The notes under the pieces: generated by a model
What the model was told of the DNA's origin: nothing
What the model saw: the letters and a program-made list of their open reading frames with translations, nothing else
Databases searched by the model: none
Shown here: piece by piece, positions 1 to 9,400 of the stretch
Layout: each line of letters begins with the position of its first letter
Numbering within the stretch: position 1 is the first letter of the stretch
Made by a program: the position numbers and the translations under genes
NCBI GenBank assembly: GCA_945878865.1
Contig: CAMCUD010000019.1
Location: forward strand, 25,994-89,993
Source: Bifidobacterium breve
Lineage (GTDB): Bacteria; Actinomycetota; Thermoleophilia; Solirubrobacterales; Solirubrobacteraceae
Length of the DNA stretch: 64,000 nt
Direction: 5' to 3'

Positions 1-784
1 CGTGGGCGCCCGGCGTCGTGAACGCGGTCTGCGCCGCCGGGCCGGTCGCGTCGTCGTACGCGCCGTCACCGTCGAGATCCCAGGTCACGTCCGCGTCGGC
101 AAGCTGCCCGTCCGGATCGCTCGACGTCGATGTGAGCGTTGCGGGAGCGCCGACGGTCGGCGTGGCGGGCTCGACGGTGAACGCCGCGACCGGCGCTGCG
201 AGGACGCGGAGGGTCTGCTGCGCGACCCCGGACCCGCCGAACGGATCGATCGCGGCCACCCGCACGGTGAGCGGTCCAGCGGAGGGCGCGACGATCGTGG
301 CGGTGGCGCCGAGCGCGTCAGCCGTGCCGTCGGCATCGAGGTCCCAGGCGAAGACGACGCTGTCGCCGTCCGGGTCTGTCGCCGTGGCGCGCAGGGCGAG
401 CGGCACGCCGGCCAGCGGCACGGCCGGGTCGGCGGCGAGCGTCACGGATGGCGCGCGGTTGGCGGTGACGCGCACCGTGGCGCTCTCGCGCCGCACGTCG
501 CGCGGGTCGGATGCGGGTGTGGGATCCGCCGCCAGCGTGACGGTGTAGGTGCCCACGGCGCTGAACGTGCGCGTGAACGTCGCACCGGTCGCCGCGCCCG
601 TGTCGCTCGATGTCCACGTGCACCGCACCGGCGCCGCGCAGGTGCTTCCGCGGGCCGTGAACGTCACGGACTGGCCCGGGCGGATCGGCCCGGTCGGCAC
701 GGTGAAGAGCGTCGCGGCCTGCGCGGGTGCGCACAGGCCCAGCGCGAGCACGACGACGACGGCGATGCGAACCGGCGGCGGCAC
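1..784 (-). CDS. Secreted PKD-domain protein, 3' part outside window
   Basis: Read on the minus strand, this frame stays open to the window edge, so the C-terminus is missing. The N-terminus is a signal peptide (hydrophobic VVVVLALGLCAPAQA, cleavage probably after AQA). Two or three PKD-like Ig domains follow, recognised by DPDGD / WDLDADG / WDLDGDG motifs and by repeated VTFT...TYTVTL strands. PKD domains are beta-sandwich modules of surface and secreted proteins and give no catalytic role. The start is a GTG at 784; an AGGAGG lies about 18 bases upstream, so the exact start is unsure. The gene follows the glycosyltransferase with only 44 bases between and may be co-transcribed. It is a relative of the larger PKD protein at 6414-9722. 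Confidence 0.75.
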   Translation of the reverse strand, partial: MPPPVRIAVVVVLALGLCAPAQAATLFTVPTGPIRPGQSVTFTARGSTCAAPVRCTWTSSDTGAATGATFTRTFSAVGTYTVTLAADPTPASDPRDVRRESATVRVTANRAPSVTLAADPAVPLAGVPLALRATATDPDGDSVVFAWDLDADGTADALGATATIVAPSAGPLTVRVAAIDPFGGSGVAQQTLRVLAAPVAAFTVEPATPTVGAPATLTSTSSDPDGQLADADVTWDLDGDGAYDDATGPAAQTAFTTPGAH

Positions 785-828
785 TCCGCCCAGGGTGGCC
801 CGGTCAGGACCTCCTGAAACCTCGGTGC

Positions 829-2043
829 TTACACCGCGGGCGCCATGCTGCCGGCACGCCGGCGCTCGAGGTGCTCCTCGAGCACGTCGACCGCCCGCTC
901 GCCGCCCTCGTGCGCGGCGACCCACGCCTGCGCCTCGGCGACGCGGCGGCCGATGTCGTCCCGCGCCAGCGCCCGCCCGACGGCCAGGCCGACAGAGCGC
1001 GGCGTGGTGGCCCGGCGCGGCAGGCGCACGCCGACGCCGGCCCAGTCGATCCGGGCGGCGTTCTCGTTCATGTCGCCTCCGGCGGGAACCGCGACGAGGC
1101 GGCATCCCGAGGCCAGCGCGCGCACGACCGTTCCGTGCCCGGCGTGGCAGACGACGACATCGCACTCGGGCATGGTCCGCGCGTAGGACACCCATTCGAC
1201 TAAGCGGGTGTTGTCGGGGATCTCCAGCGGGTCCTTCAGCGGCCGCCGGTTCCACGTGGCGAGGACGCGGACCGGGAGCTCGCCGAGGCCTTCCACAGCG
1301 GCGCGCAGCAGGCGGTGGCGCGGATCCTGCGACGTCGACGGGGCGACGAGCACAAGCGGCGCGTCGCCGGGCGGAAGCTCGACCTCCTCGGCGGGTGGCT
1401 CCCACAGCAGCGGGCCGATGACCTTGACGTGGTCACGCCACGTCCGCGGGTACTCGAGCTGCGGCATGGTCGCCACGAGCACGAGTTCGTCGCTCTGGCC
1501 GTTGTGGACCCACATCCGCGGCGGCAGCCCCACGAGCTCGCGCGTCTCGTTGCACTCGCGCATCCCGCGGGCCAGACCGGCGTCGAGGGTGGGGCGGGTG
1601 CCGCGCCACAGGGCGCGGCCCAGCCCCGTGCGCGGCAGCCGCGCCCCCAGGGAGTACGGGGGCCAGCCGTCCAGGGGGGCGGGGTAGACGTGGGGGACGA
1701 GCGTGGCGACCGGCAGCCCCGCGAGCTCACCGGCGAGCGCCGGGGCCAGCGTGAGGATGTCGGCGACCACGAACTCCGCGTCGGACGCCTCCACGACCTC
1801 CTGCGCCTGCCCGGTCGCCGCCGCCACCGCCTGGTAGGGCTTCAGCGGCACGCCGTTGGTCATCTCCGGCGTGTACTCGGGCGCCGCGAAGAACCGGAAG
1901 CCCTCCCGCTCGGCGTGCGCCCGCCACTTCTCCGCGGTGTGCATCGAGACGTCGTGGCCTCGGCGGCGCAGCGCACCGCCGAGGGCCATGAGCGGGAAGA
2001 CGTGTCCGGGGTCGCCGAACGCGCCGAGCAGGAACCGCGCCAT
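829..2043 (-). CDS. GT1-family (UGT/macrolide-type) glycosyltransferase
   Basis: A 404-residue GT-B fold glycosyltransferase that would move a sugar from an NDP-sugar to a small acceptor in the cytoplasm. The N-terminal acceptor domain opens with a glycine-rich LLGAFGDPGHVFPL loop. The C-terminal donor domain carries the family signature around residues 299-335 (CHAGHG, then PAGGDMNENA), the region that binds the nucleotide-sugar in UGT/MGT enzymes. Length matches actinobacterial members. It begins 7 bases after the F420-type oxidoreductase stop, so the two form an operon. A GAGGAGG in the end of that gene may serve as ribosome binding site. The substrate cannot be told from sequence; a glycolipid or secondary metabolite is possible. 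Confidence 0.85.
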   Translation of the reverse strand: MARFLLGAFGDPGHVFPLMALGGALRRRGHDVSMHTAEKWRAHAEREGFRFFAAPEYTPEMTNGVPLKPYQAVAAATGQAQEVVEASDAEFVVADILTLAPALAGELAGLPVATLVPHVYPAPLDGWPPYSLGARLPRTGLGRALWRGTRPTLDAGLARGMRECNETRELVGLPPRMWVHNGQSDELVLVATMPQLEYPRTWRDHVKVIGPLLWEPPAEEVELPPGDAPLVLVAPSTSQDPRHRLLRAAVEGLGELPVRVLATWNRRPLKDPLEIPDNTRLVEWVSYARTMPECDVVVCHAGHGTVVRALASGCRLVAVPAGGDMNENAARIDWAGVGVRLPRRATTPRSVGLAVGRALARDDIGRRVAEAQAWVAAHEGGERAVDVLEEHLERRRAGSMAPAV

Positions 2044-2050
2044 GCGGCGC

Positions 2051-3091
2051 CTACGCCTCCTCGGCCAGCCGCGCGACGATCTGCAGCTGGCGGATGCGCT
2101 CGGCCTTGTCGAAGGCCATCGGGCTGAGGTTGAGCGTGTGGACCCCAGCGTCGCGGTAGACCCGCAGGCGCTCGCGCACGACGTCCTCCGGGCCGCACAG
2201 CGTCACGAGGTCGAGGAGCTCGCCGGGGATGGCGGCGCACGCCTCTTCCTTCTTGCCGTCGAGGTAGAGGTCCTGGATCTCCTTCGCGGCGGCCTCGAAG
2301 CCGTAGCGCTGCATGAGCTGGTTGTAGAAGTTCTTGTCGCGGGAGCCCATCCCGCCGACGTACAGGCCGACGATCGGGCGCATGGCGTCGCGGGCGGCGT
2401 CGAGGTCGTCGCTGACGAGGACCTGGACGTTCGGCGTGATGCGGAAGCCCTCCAGTGAGCGGCCGGCCTTTGCCGCGCCCTCTTCGAGGCTCTCCCGCTG
2501 CATCGGCAGGTGCTCGGGGGAGAGCAGCATCGGCAGCCACCCGTCGGCGATCTCGCCCGCCAGCGCGGTGTTCTTCGGCCCGATGGCCGCGAGCAGGATC
2601 GGGATCTGCTGCTGGACCGTGCCGATCGTGAGCTTCAGCGCCTTGCCGGGCCCGTCGGGCAGCGGCAGCTCGAGCGTGTCGCCGTGGTACTCGACCCGCT
2701 CGCGCGCGAGCGCCTTGCGGACGACGGCGACGTAGTCGCGGGTGCGGGCGAGCTGCCGGGCGAAACGCTGCCCGTGCCAGCCCTCGGCGACCTGCGGGCC
2801 AGACGAGCCGATGCCGAGCAGCATCCGCCCGTCGGAGAGCTGGTCGAGCGTCGCGGCCGTCATCGCCGTCATCGCCGCCGAGCGGGCGGGCATCTGGAAG
2901 ATCGCCGACCCGACCTTGATCGTCGACGTCTGCGCGGCGATCCACGCGAGCACGGTCGCGGCGTCGGAACCGTAGGCCTCCGCGGCCCACACGCTGTCGT
3001 AGCCGAGCCGCTCGGCCTCCTGGACGATCTCCAGCTGGTCGGCGCTGGTGAGCCCGAGCCCCCAGTAGCCGATGTTGACCCCGAGCTTCAT
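2051..3091 (-). CDS. LLM-class F420-dependent oxidoreductase
   Basis: A 346-residue TIM-barrel protein of the luciferase-like monooxygenase superfamily. It starts MKLGVNIGYWGLG and contains the barrel motifs YDSVWAAEAYGSD and SDGRMLLGIGSSGP typical of mycobacterial-type F420-dependent oxidoreductases (the Rv3520c-like group). These use reduced deazaflavin F420 for hydride transfer. The ATG at 3091 is chosen over an in-frame upstream start because AAGGGA lies at the right distance before it. It is first in an operon with the glycosyltransferase and is divergent from the gene at 3181. The substrate is unknown. Confidence 0.85.
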   Translation of the reverse strand: MKLGVNIGYWGLGLTSADQLEIVQEAERLGYDSVWAAEAYGSDAATVLAWIAAQTSTIKVGSAIFQMPARSAAMTAMTAATLDQLSDGRMLLGIGSSGPQVAEGWHGQRFARQLARTRDYVAVVRKALARERVEYHGDTLELPLPDGPGKALKLTIGTVQQQIPILLAAIGPKNTALAGEIADGWLPMLLSPEHLPMQRESLEEGAAKAGRSLEGFRITPNVQVLVSDDLDAARDAMRPIVGLYVGGMGSRDKNFYNQLMQRYGFEAAAKEIQDLYLDGKKEEACAAIPGELLDLVTLCGPEDVVRERLRVYRDAGVHTLNLSPMAFDKAERIRQLQIVARLAEEA

Positions 3092-3180
3092 TGCAAGATC
3101 CCTTTCACGCGCAGGGCCGGACTTGTCCATCGCGACGACGCGTCGTAGCGTCCGCCCGGCCCATGACCGGACGGAAGAGT

Positions 3181-3747
3181 ATGGGAAGGACCCGCACGGA
3201 GCGGCTGCGCTCTGCCGTCGACGCCCTGCCGCGCCACGCGCGCGCCGCCGTGCTCGAAGCGGTGCGCCAGGACACGATCATCGCCGGCGCGTACGTGGGC
3301 ACCGGGGCGGGCGTGTGCCCCATGGTGGCGATCCACCGGCGTGGCGTCCGCACCGACGCCAACCGGTTCGCCCGCGCGTGGGACCAGTTCTGCGGGGTCG
3401 CCCAGGGCGAGTCCCGGCCCGCGACCGAGCGCGAGCTGACGACGCTCTTCTCGATGGTCGAGGCCAGCCTGCTCGCCGACGAGCATGTGGACATGCGCGC
3501 GGCGATCGCCGAGCACCGGTCGCTGCGTCGTGAGCGCCACGAGCGCGACGGCGTCGATCTCGCGGCCGCGCGCGCCGAGCATCAGGCGATGGCGCGCGAG
3601 CGCCGGGCCCGGGAGGCGTCGGAGACGGGCCGCGACTGGCTCGACCGCGAGCTCGTCAGCCGAGCTGGTAGCCCTCGTCGCGCAGCGCGCGAAGGCTCGC
3701 GTCGAGCTGCGCCTCGCGGCGGCGCACCTGTGCTCGCGCTTCGTTGA
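3181..3747 (+). CDS. Hypothetical protein, Arg-rich C-terminal part
   Basis: A 188-residue cytoplasmic protein I do not recognise. The middle (GAGVCPMVAIHRRG, then FARAWDQFCG) looks like a folded conserved domain. The second half is charged and probably helical, rich in Arg, Glu and Ala. Two starts are possible, ATG 3163 and ATG 3181; the latter has GGACGGAAG before it and is preferred. A TAGCGT hexamer at 3146-3151 could be the -10 element. The frame runs 92 bases into the convergent pseudokinase gene, and those last 30 residues are low-complexity and Arg-rich, so the functional protein may end nearer 3655. Confidence 0.5.
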   Translation: MGRTRTERLRSAVDALPRHARAAVLEAVRQDTIIAGAYVGTGAGVCPMVAIHRRGVRTDANRFARAWDQFCGVAQGESRPATERELTTLFSMVEASLLADEHVDMRAAIAEHRSLRRERHERDGVDLAAARAEHQAMARERRAREASETGRDWLDRELVSRAGSPRRAAREGSRRAAPRGGAPVLALR

Positions 3748-5974
3748 ACGCCCTGCGGTTGTCCGCACGCGCGGCGCCGGCCAGCCGGTCGTAGCTGTTG
3801 GCCACCAGCCGCATGTCGCCGACGATGGCGTCACGCTCGTCCTTGACGGCGGCGGGCGGGAAGATGCTGGCCGTCGAGCCGGCCGCCTGGCGGTAGGTCC
3901 GAGCGAGCTGCGCGCTGATGCGCGCCTGGCCCTGCGGGGTCCGGGCGCGCGCGAGGCGGCGGCGCAGGACGGCGCGGTCGCGGGACAGCGTGACGATCGT
4001 CGCGCGCATGGCCCGGCCGAAGGACGGGGACGGACCCAGGGCCGTGGGCTGGGCGCCTTCGACCTTCAGGCTGCCGGCGATCGCCGCGCACTGGCGCAGG
4101 TAGGCCCGGGTGACCTCCTCGCCGGCGAAGCAGCTGACGACGTACGTGCCCTGGCTCGTGCGGAAGACGTACAGGTCGTTGGAGCCGCCCTCTCCGGGCA
4201 GCGTGAGCCCGCGGTAGCGGTAGCCCTTGAGGTCACCGACCTGGATCGGCTCGGGCGTCGGCGTGCCCTCGAGCCGGTCCTTCAAGCCCGGGGGCAGCAG
4301 CGACGCGTCGGTGCTGGCGAACCGGCCGGCGACGAGCGTCGCTGAGCCGGGGACGAAGCCCGTGACCCCGCGGGGCTCGAGCGCGACGGGATCCTGGAGC
4401 GTCACGCCGAGGACCTGGGGGGCGGGGTCGACGGTCTGCCAGCGCGGCGGGTGGGTGAGCGTGACCGGGCCCTGCTGCGTCGTCTCGGCGGCGGGCGCCG
4501 GCGCCTGGCTGGGCTCGTCGTCGCCGCGCGCGAGGACGATGGCCGTTCCGGCGGCGAGGGCAGCAGCGGCCGCGACGCCGACGATGAGCCCGCGGCGGCG
4601 CCGGTCGCGCTCGGCGCGAAGGCGAACGGCTGGGTCCGTGGACGGCCACTCGTCAGCCTGCGGCTCGGCCGCGGCCTCGTCGTGCGGCTCGGCTGCCGGT
4701 TCGGCCACCGGCACCGTTGTGTCCGGCGCCCCCGCGGTGCGACGAAGCCGCGCTGCCGCTTCGCCCAGCCGGGCGGCGGGATCGTCCACCGTGCCCGGGG
4801 ACGCGGCGACCGCGGCGACGGGCTCCTGCGGGCGTGGCGCCCGGTAGGTCGGGGTGCGGGCCGGGTGAGGGTCGCCGTCGTCGCGCGCAGCATCGCGCTC
4901 GGCGGGCGGCGCGGCCGTCGATGACGCGGCCGTCTTCGCGCCTTCGCGACCGCCGGGCCGCAGGCGTCCGAACAGGCCGCTGATGCCGCCCCCGGCATCC
5001 CGGACCGCGCGCCCGGCAGAACCCGACCAGCCCGTGACCGTCGAACTCAGGCGGGTGGCGAAGCGCTGCGGGCCCCGGCCGGTGCTCGAGACAAGCCCAG
5101 GGCTGTTCCACCGGACAAGCTCCTTCGACGCCGACGGCGCGCCTGACACGGACGGCTGGGGCTGGCGGATGAATCGCTCGGGCGCCTCTCCGCCGAGGGC
5201 GCGGCGAGCCTGATGGAAGAACTCTCGCGGCGTCGCCGGGCGCTGGAGCGGGTCGGCGGCCAACGCGCGCCAGAGCACGAGGTCGAGCTCCTGCGGCACG
5301 GCGCCCTCGCGCTCGCGGTCGCGCAGCACCCGGGCGGCGTCCGAGCCGGGCGGCTGGCCGGTGACGGCGGTGAGCAGCAGCCCGCCCAGGAGGTGCACGT
5401 CGCTGCGGTCGTCAGGCGGTGACTGCTGCAGGCGCTCGGGCGGGATGTACGTCAGCAGCTGCGGACGGGCGTCGCGCGCGCCCGGCGCCGCGAGCGGGTC
5501 GAGGAACGCGGGCTCGAGCAGGATCGCGCGATCGTCCACGGCGATGAGCACGTTCGCCGCGTCGAGGTCGCGGTGGCGCAGCCCGTAGTCCGAGGCGCTT
5601 CGCAACGCGCGCGAGAGCGGTTCGAGCAGGTCGATCGCCCGCCGCGCAGGCAGCGTGCCCTCGGCGAGGATCTCGGCGACCGTGCGGCCAGCGGGCGGGT
5701 CGGCGACGACCCAGGCGCGACCGGCGGTCTCGCCGAGATCGCGGACGGGGACGATGCCGGGGTGATCGATGTGCCGCAGGCGCTCGACGACGGCGAGGAA
5801 GTAGTCGCGGAACCGGTCGTCAGCGCTCACCGCCGCGTCGAGGACGGTGATCGTCACCTCGGTGCCATCGTCGCTCCGCGCGCGCACGGCGCGGCCGAGC
5901 CCGGGACGCTCCCCGGCGTCGGAGAGGAACGTGTAGCCGGGCGGCAGCGGCGGTGTCGTGTCGCTGGACGTCAT
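3656..5974 (-). CDS. Membrane-anchored Ser/Thr pseudokinase
   Basis: A 772-residue protein laid out like a PASTA-type receptor kinase. A cytoplasmic kinase fold covers residues about 10-270, a long Pro/Ala/Arg linker follows, then one membrane segment near 455-485 (LIVGVAAAAALAAGTAIVL), then an extracytoplasmic domain with a helical, coiled-coil-like end. HRDLDAANVL at 134-143 preserves the catalytic-loop pattern. However, the VAIK lysine position reads VTITV (about 40-44), and the DFG region reads LLEPAFLD (about 152-159), so both the ATP-anchoring Lys and the Mg-binding Asp are missing. It is therefore probably catalytically dead and acts as a binding or scaffold protein. Start is ATG 5974, 4 bases after the upstream stop; an in-frame TTG at 5995 is the alternative. 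It is the last gene of the PKD operon. Confidence 0.8.
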   Translation of the reverse strand: MTSSDTTPPLPPGYTFLSDAGERPGLGRAVRARSDDGTEVTITVLDAAVSADDRFRDYFLAVVERLRHIDHPGIVPVRDLGETAGRAWVVADPPAGRTVAEILAEGTLPARRAIDLLEPLSRALRSASDYGLRHRDLDAANVLIAVDDRAILLEPAFLDPLAAPGARDARPQLLTYIPPERLQQSPPDDRSDVHLLGGLLLTAVTGQPPGSDAARVLRDREREGAVPQELDLVLWRALAADPLQRPATPREFFHQARRALGGEAPERFIRQPQPSVSGAPSASKELVRWNSPGLVSSTGRGPQRFATRLSSTVTGWSGSAGRAVRDAGGGISGLFGRLRPGGREGAKTAASSTAAPPAERDAARDDGDPHPARTPTYRAPRPQEPVAAVAASPGTVDDPAARLGEAAARLRRTAGAPDTTVPVAEPAAEPHDEAAAEPQADEWPSTDPAVRLRAERDRRRRGLIVGVAAAAALAAGTAIVLARGDDEPSQAPAPAAETTQQGPVTLTHPPRWQTVDPAPQVLGVTLQDPVALEPRGVTGFVPGSATLVAGRFASTDASLLPPGLKDRLEGTPTPEPIQVGDLKGYRYRGLTLPGEGGSNDLYVFRTSQGTYVVSCFAGEEVTRAYLRQCAAIAGSLKVEGAQPTALGPSPSFGRAMRATIVTLSRDRAVLRRRLARARTPQGQARISAQLARTYRQAAGSTASIFPPAAVKDERDAIVGDMRLVANSYDRLAGAARADNRRAFNEARAQVRRREAQLDASLRALRDEGYQLG

Positions 5975-5978
5975 GAGG

Positions 5979-6407
5979 TCAACCGGTGGAGTCAAAGCTG
6001 TCGGATCCGCCGTTGCCGGAGCCGGACGAATCGAACCCGCTGCCGCTGTTCGAGCCCCCGCCGCCGTTCCCTCCGGAGCTCGACCCGCCGCCGCCCGACG
6101 AGGATGGCGCCGGCGTCGGGGCGGGCGAGGGGGTCACGGCGGTGGCGGGCGCGGTCGTTGTCGGCGTCGCCGTCGCGGCGGGAGCGGCGGCGGGCTCTGG
6201 CTCGGATCGCAGGCGCGGCAGTCGCGGCACGCGGGTCAGGGTCGCCACCCGGACCGCCGGAGCCGTCTCATCGAGGACCTCCACGGCAGGCTGCGCCTTC
6301 GCGCCGGGCTGCGGCGCGGGCCCATCGTCGACGAGCGCCGCCACGCCGAATGGCAGGGCGAAGCAGATCGCGACGAGGACGGCGGCGGCGAAGGGGCTGA
6401 CCGGCAC
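5979..6407 (-). CDS. Small secreted or membrane-anchored Ser/Gly-rich protein
   Basis: A 142-residue protein with an N-terminal hydrophobic segment (FAAAVLVAICFALPFGVAALV) that is either an uncleaved anchor or a signal peptide. A Pro/Ala/Thr-rich stalk follows, then a low-complexity tail of Gly, Ser and Asn ending DSFDSTG. No enzymatic domain is visible. It starts with GTG 6 bases after the large PKD protein and stops 4 bases before the pseudokinase, so the three genes are almost certainly one operon. Its likely place is the cell surface, as a flexible linker or partner of the PKD protein. Confidence 0.7.
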   Translation of the reverse strand: MPVSPFAAAVLVAICFALPFGVAALVDDGPAPQPGAKAQPAVEVLDETAPAVRVATLTRVPRLPRLRSEPEPAAAPAATATPTTTAPATAVTPSPAPTPAPSSSGGGGSSSGGNGGGGSNSGSGFDSSGSGNGGSDSFDSTG

Positions 6408-6413
6408 AGTGGA

Positions 6414-9400
6414 TCAGTTTGCCGGACAGCGGCTCGGAGCGGTCGCCGACGGCTTCAAACACCGGTCCTCGCGCGCGGGCGCCCGGCCCTTGCGCACGAC
6501 GATCTTCGTGTACTTGCCGATCGCGCCGTCCCGGGTCACGCGGAAGACGATCGTCGTGCCGGCCCGGTAGGTGCCGAGCAGCTTCGCCAGTCGGACGCTG
6601 CCCGAGCGGCCGACGGTCGCCGTGGTCGAGCCGAACGGACAGCCGCCGCCGCTGCATCTGACGGCGACCTTCGTCTGCGCGGGGCCGGTGACGGTGACCC
6701 GGGTGAAGCGGGCGCCGCGGCGGGTCAGCCGCCCCTGGATCCGCACCCGCGGGAACGGGCGCAGCAGCCGCAACGGCGTGGCGACGGGCGGGTTCGGCGT
6801 CGCGGTTGTCACCGGCGGCGCCGGGGTCGCTGCGGCCACCGGGACGTCGGAGGTGAACGGCGTTCCCGCGTCGCCGGCGGGCGTGATCGTCCCGGGATCG
6901 GACGCCGGGGCGGCGCCCTCGACGCGGAGTTCGGGCGAGTCGGTGGCGCCTCCGTCAGCGTCGGTCGCCCGGACCCGCGCGAGGAGATCGCCTGTGAGCG
7001 GGAACGTCGTGGTGACGCTGGCACCGGTGGCGTCGTCGAACGCGCCGTCTGCGTCGAGATCCCAGGCGTAGACGAGGTCCGTGCCCTCAGGGTCGGTCGC
7101 GGTGGCGCGGAGCTCGAGCGGTGCTCCCGGGGATGGCGTGAGTGGGAGCGGCTCCACGGAGGGCACGCTCGGCACGCGGTTGCGGACGGTGATCGTCACG
7201 GTGCGCTCAGTCGTGGACGTCGCCGGGTCGGCGTCGTCGTCGGTGACCCGAACACGGACGGTCTTGCTGCCGGAACGCGGCCACGACCGTGCGGGAGGCG
7301 AGGCGGCGGTGCTGTCGCCGAACGTGCCGTTGCCGTCGAGGTCCCAGGAGTACGTCACCGGCCCGCCGTCCGGGTCGGTGCCGGTGACGGAGAACGTCAC
7401 CGGGGTGCCGGTGTCCACCGTCGTCGCCGAGGCCGTGAGCGTCGCGGTGGGAGCCACGTTGCCCACCGTTACCGTTCTCGTCGCCACCGCCTGGGCTCCG
7501 GACGCGTCGCGGACCTCCAGGCGCACCGTCTTGGTCCCGCGGGTCGTGAACGTGCGCGTCGCGGTGGTCCCGGTGCCGTCGTCGAATGCGCCGTCGTTGT
7601 CGAGATCCCAGGCGCGCGTGATCGGGTCGCCGTCCGGGTCGCTTGACGTGTCGGTGAACGTGACCGCCTGGCCGATGACCGGAGCGCTCGGCGCGAAGGT
7701 GAACCCAGCCGTCGGCGTGCGGTTGTCGGCCGTCAGCGTGAACGTCCCCGAGACGGCCGACCCGCCGTCGGCGTCGCTTGCGCGGGTCTTCGCGTTCAGG
7801 ACACCGGACGACGGCATCGGCCGGGTCACGGTCGCCCCGGTCGCGTCCGTGTAGTCGCCGTCGTCGTTGAAGTCCCAGCCGTACGTGATCGCGGTGCCCT
7901 CGGGATCCGTCGCCGCGGCGGTGAGCTGGACGTTGCCGCCGCGCGGGACGGACGCTGGCGTGGCGGAGATCGTCGGCGCGGTGGGCGGCCGGTTCGTCAC
8001 GGTGATCGTCACGGTGCGCTCAGTCGTGGACGTCGCCGGGTCGCCGTCGTCGTCGGCGACTCGAACACGTACGGTCTTGCTGCCGGAACGCGGCCACGAC
8101 TGCGCGGGAGGCGAGGCGGCGGTGCTGTCGCCGAACGTGCCGTCGTCATCGAGGTCCCAGGAGTACGTCACCGGCCCGCCGTCCGGGTCGGCGCCGGTGA
8201 CGGAGAACGTCACCGGGGTGCCGGTATCCACGGTCGTCGCCGAGGCGGTGAGCGTCGCGGTGGGAGCCACGTTGCCCACTGTCACGGTGCGGGTCGCGAC
8301 GGCCTGCGCCCCGGAGGTGTCGCGCACCTCCAGTCGCACGGTCTTGGCTCCACGCGTCGGATACGTCCAGGAGGCCGTGGAGCCGGTGCCGTCGTCGAAT
8401 GCGCCGTCGTTGTCGAGATCCCAGGCGCGCGTGATCGGGTCGCCGTCGGGATCGCTCGACGTGTCGGTGAACGTCACCGCCTGGCCGATGACCGGAGCGC
8501 CCGGCGCGAAGGTGAACCCGGCCGTCGGGGCGCGGTTCTCGGCCGTCAGCGTGAACGTCCCCGAGACGGCCGACCCGCCGTCAGCGTCGGTCGCCCGCGC
8601 CTTGGCGGTCAGCACGCCGGACGACGGCATGGGCCGGGTGACGGTCGTGCCGGTCGCGTCGGTGTAGTCGCCGTCGCTGTTGAAGTCCCAGTCGTACGTG
8701 ATCGCGGTGCCCTCGGGATCGGTCGCGGACGCGGTGAGCTGGACGTTGCCGCCGCGCGGGACGGACGCTGGCGTCGCGGAGATCGTCGGCGCGGTGGGCG
8801 GTCGGTTCGTCACCGTGATGACCTGCGAGCGCTGCACGGTCGAGTTGACCGGGTCGCCGTCGTCGTCGGTCACCCGCACGCCGATGGTGCGCGCGCCCGA
8901 CCGCGGATACGAGCGGGCGGGCGGGGAGGCCGCGCTCGAGTCGGTGAACACGCCGTCCCCGTCAAGGTCCCACGCGTAGGTGACCGTGCCGCCGTCGGGG
9001 TCCGCGCCGACGGCGGAGAACGCGACGGGCTCGCCGGTCTGGGCGGTCGTCGGCGTGACGTTGAGCGCGACGGTCGGCGACACGTTCGCCACGGTGACCG
9101 TCTGTGTGGCGATCGACTCGGCGCCGTACGTGTCTTGGACGCGCAGCCGCACCGTCTTCGTCCCGCGCGTCGAGAACGAGCGGCTGGCCGTCGTGCCGTC
9201 GCCGTCGTCGAAGAGGCCGTCGTTGTCGAGGTCCCAGGCGCGGGTGAGCCGGTCGCCCTCCGGGTCGGTGGAAGTGTCGGTGAACGTGACCGCCTGGCCG
9301 ATGGTCGGGGAGGCGGGCGACGCGCTGAACTTCGCGGTGGGGCCGCGGTTGGCGACGACGGTGACCTGCTTGGTCACCGTGACGGTGCGCGGGATGAAGA

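Noticed and set aside
2..817. Plus-strand frames at the left edge
   Set aside because: The minus strand encodes a signal peptide and clear PKD motifs; plus-strand products are Arg-rich shadows.
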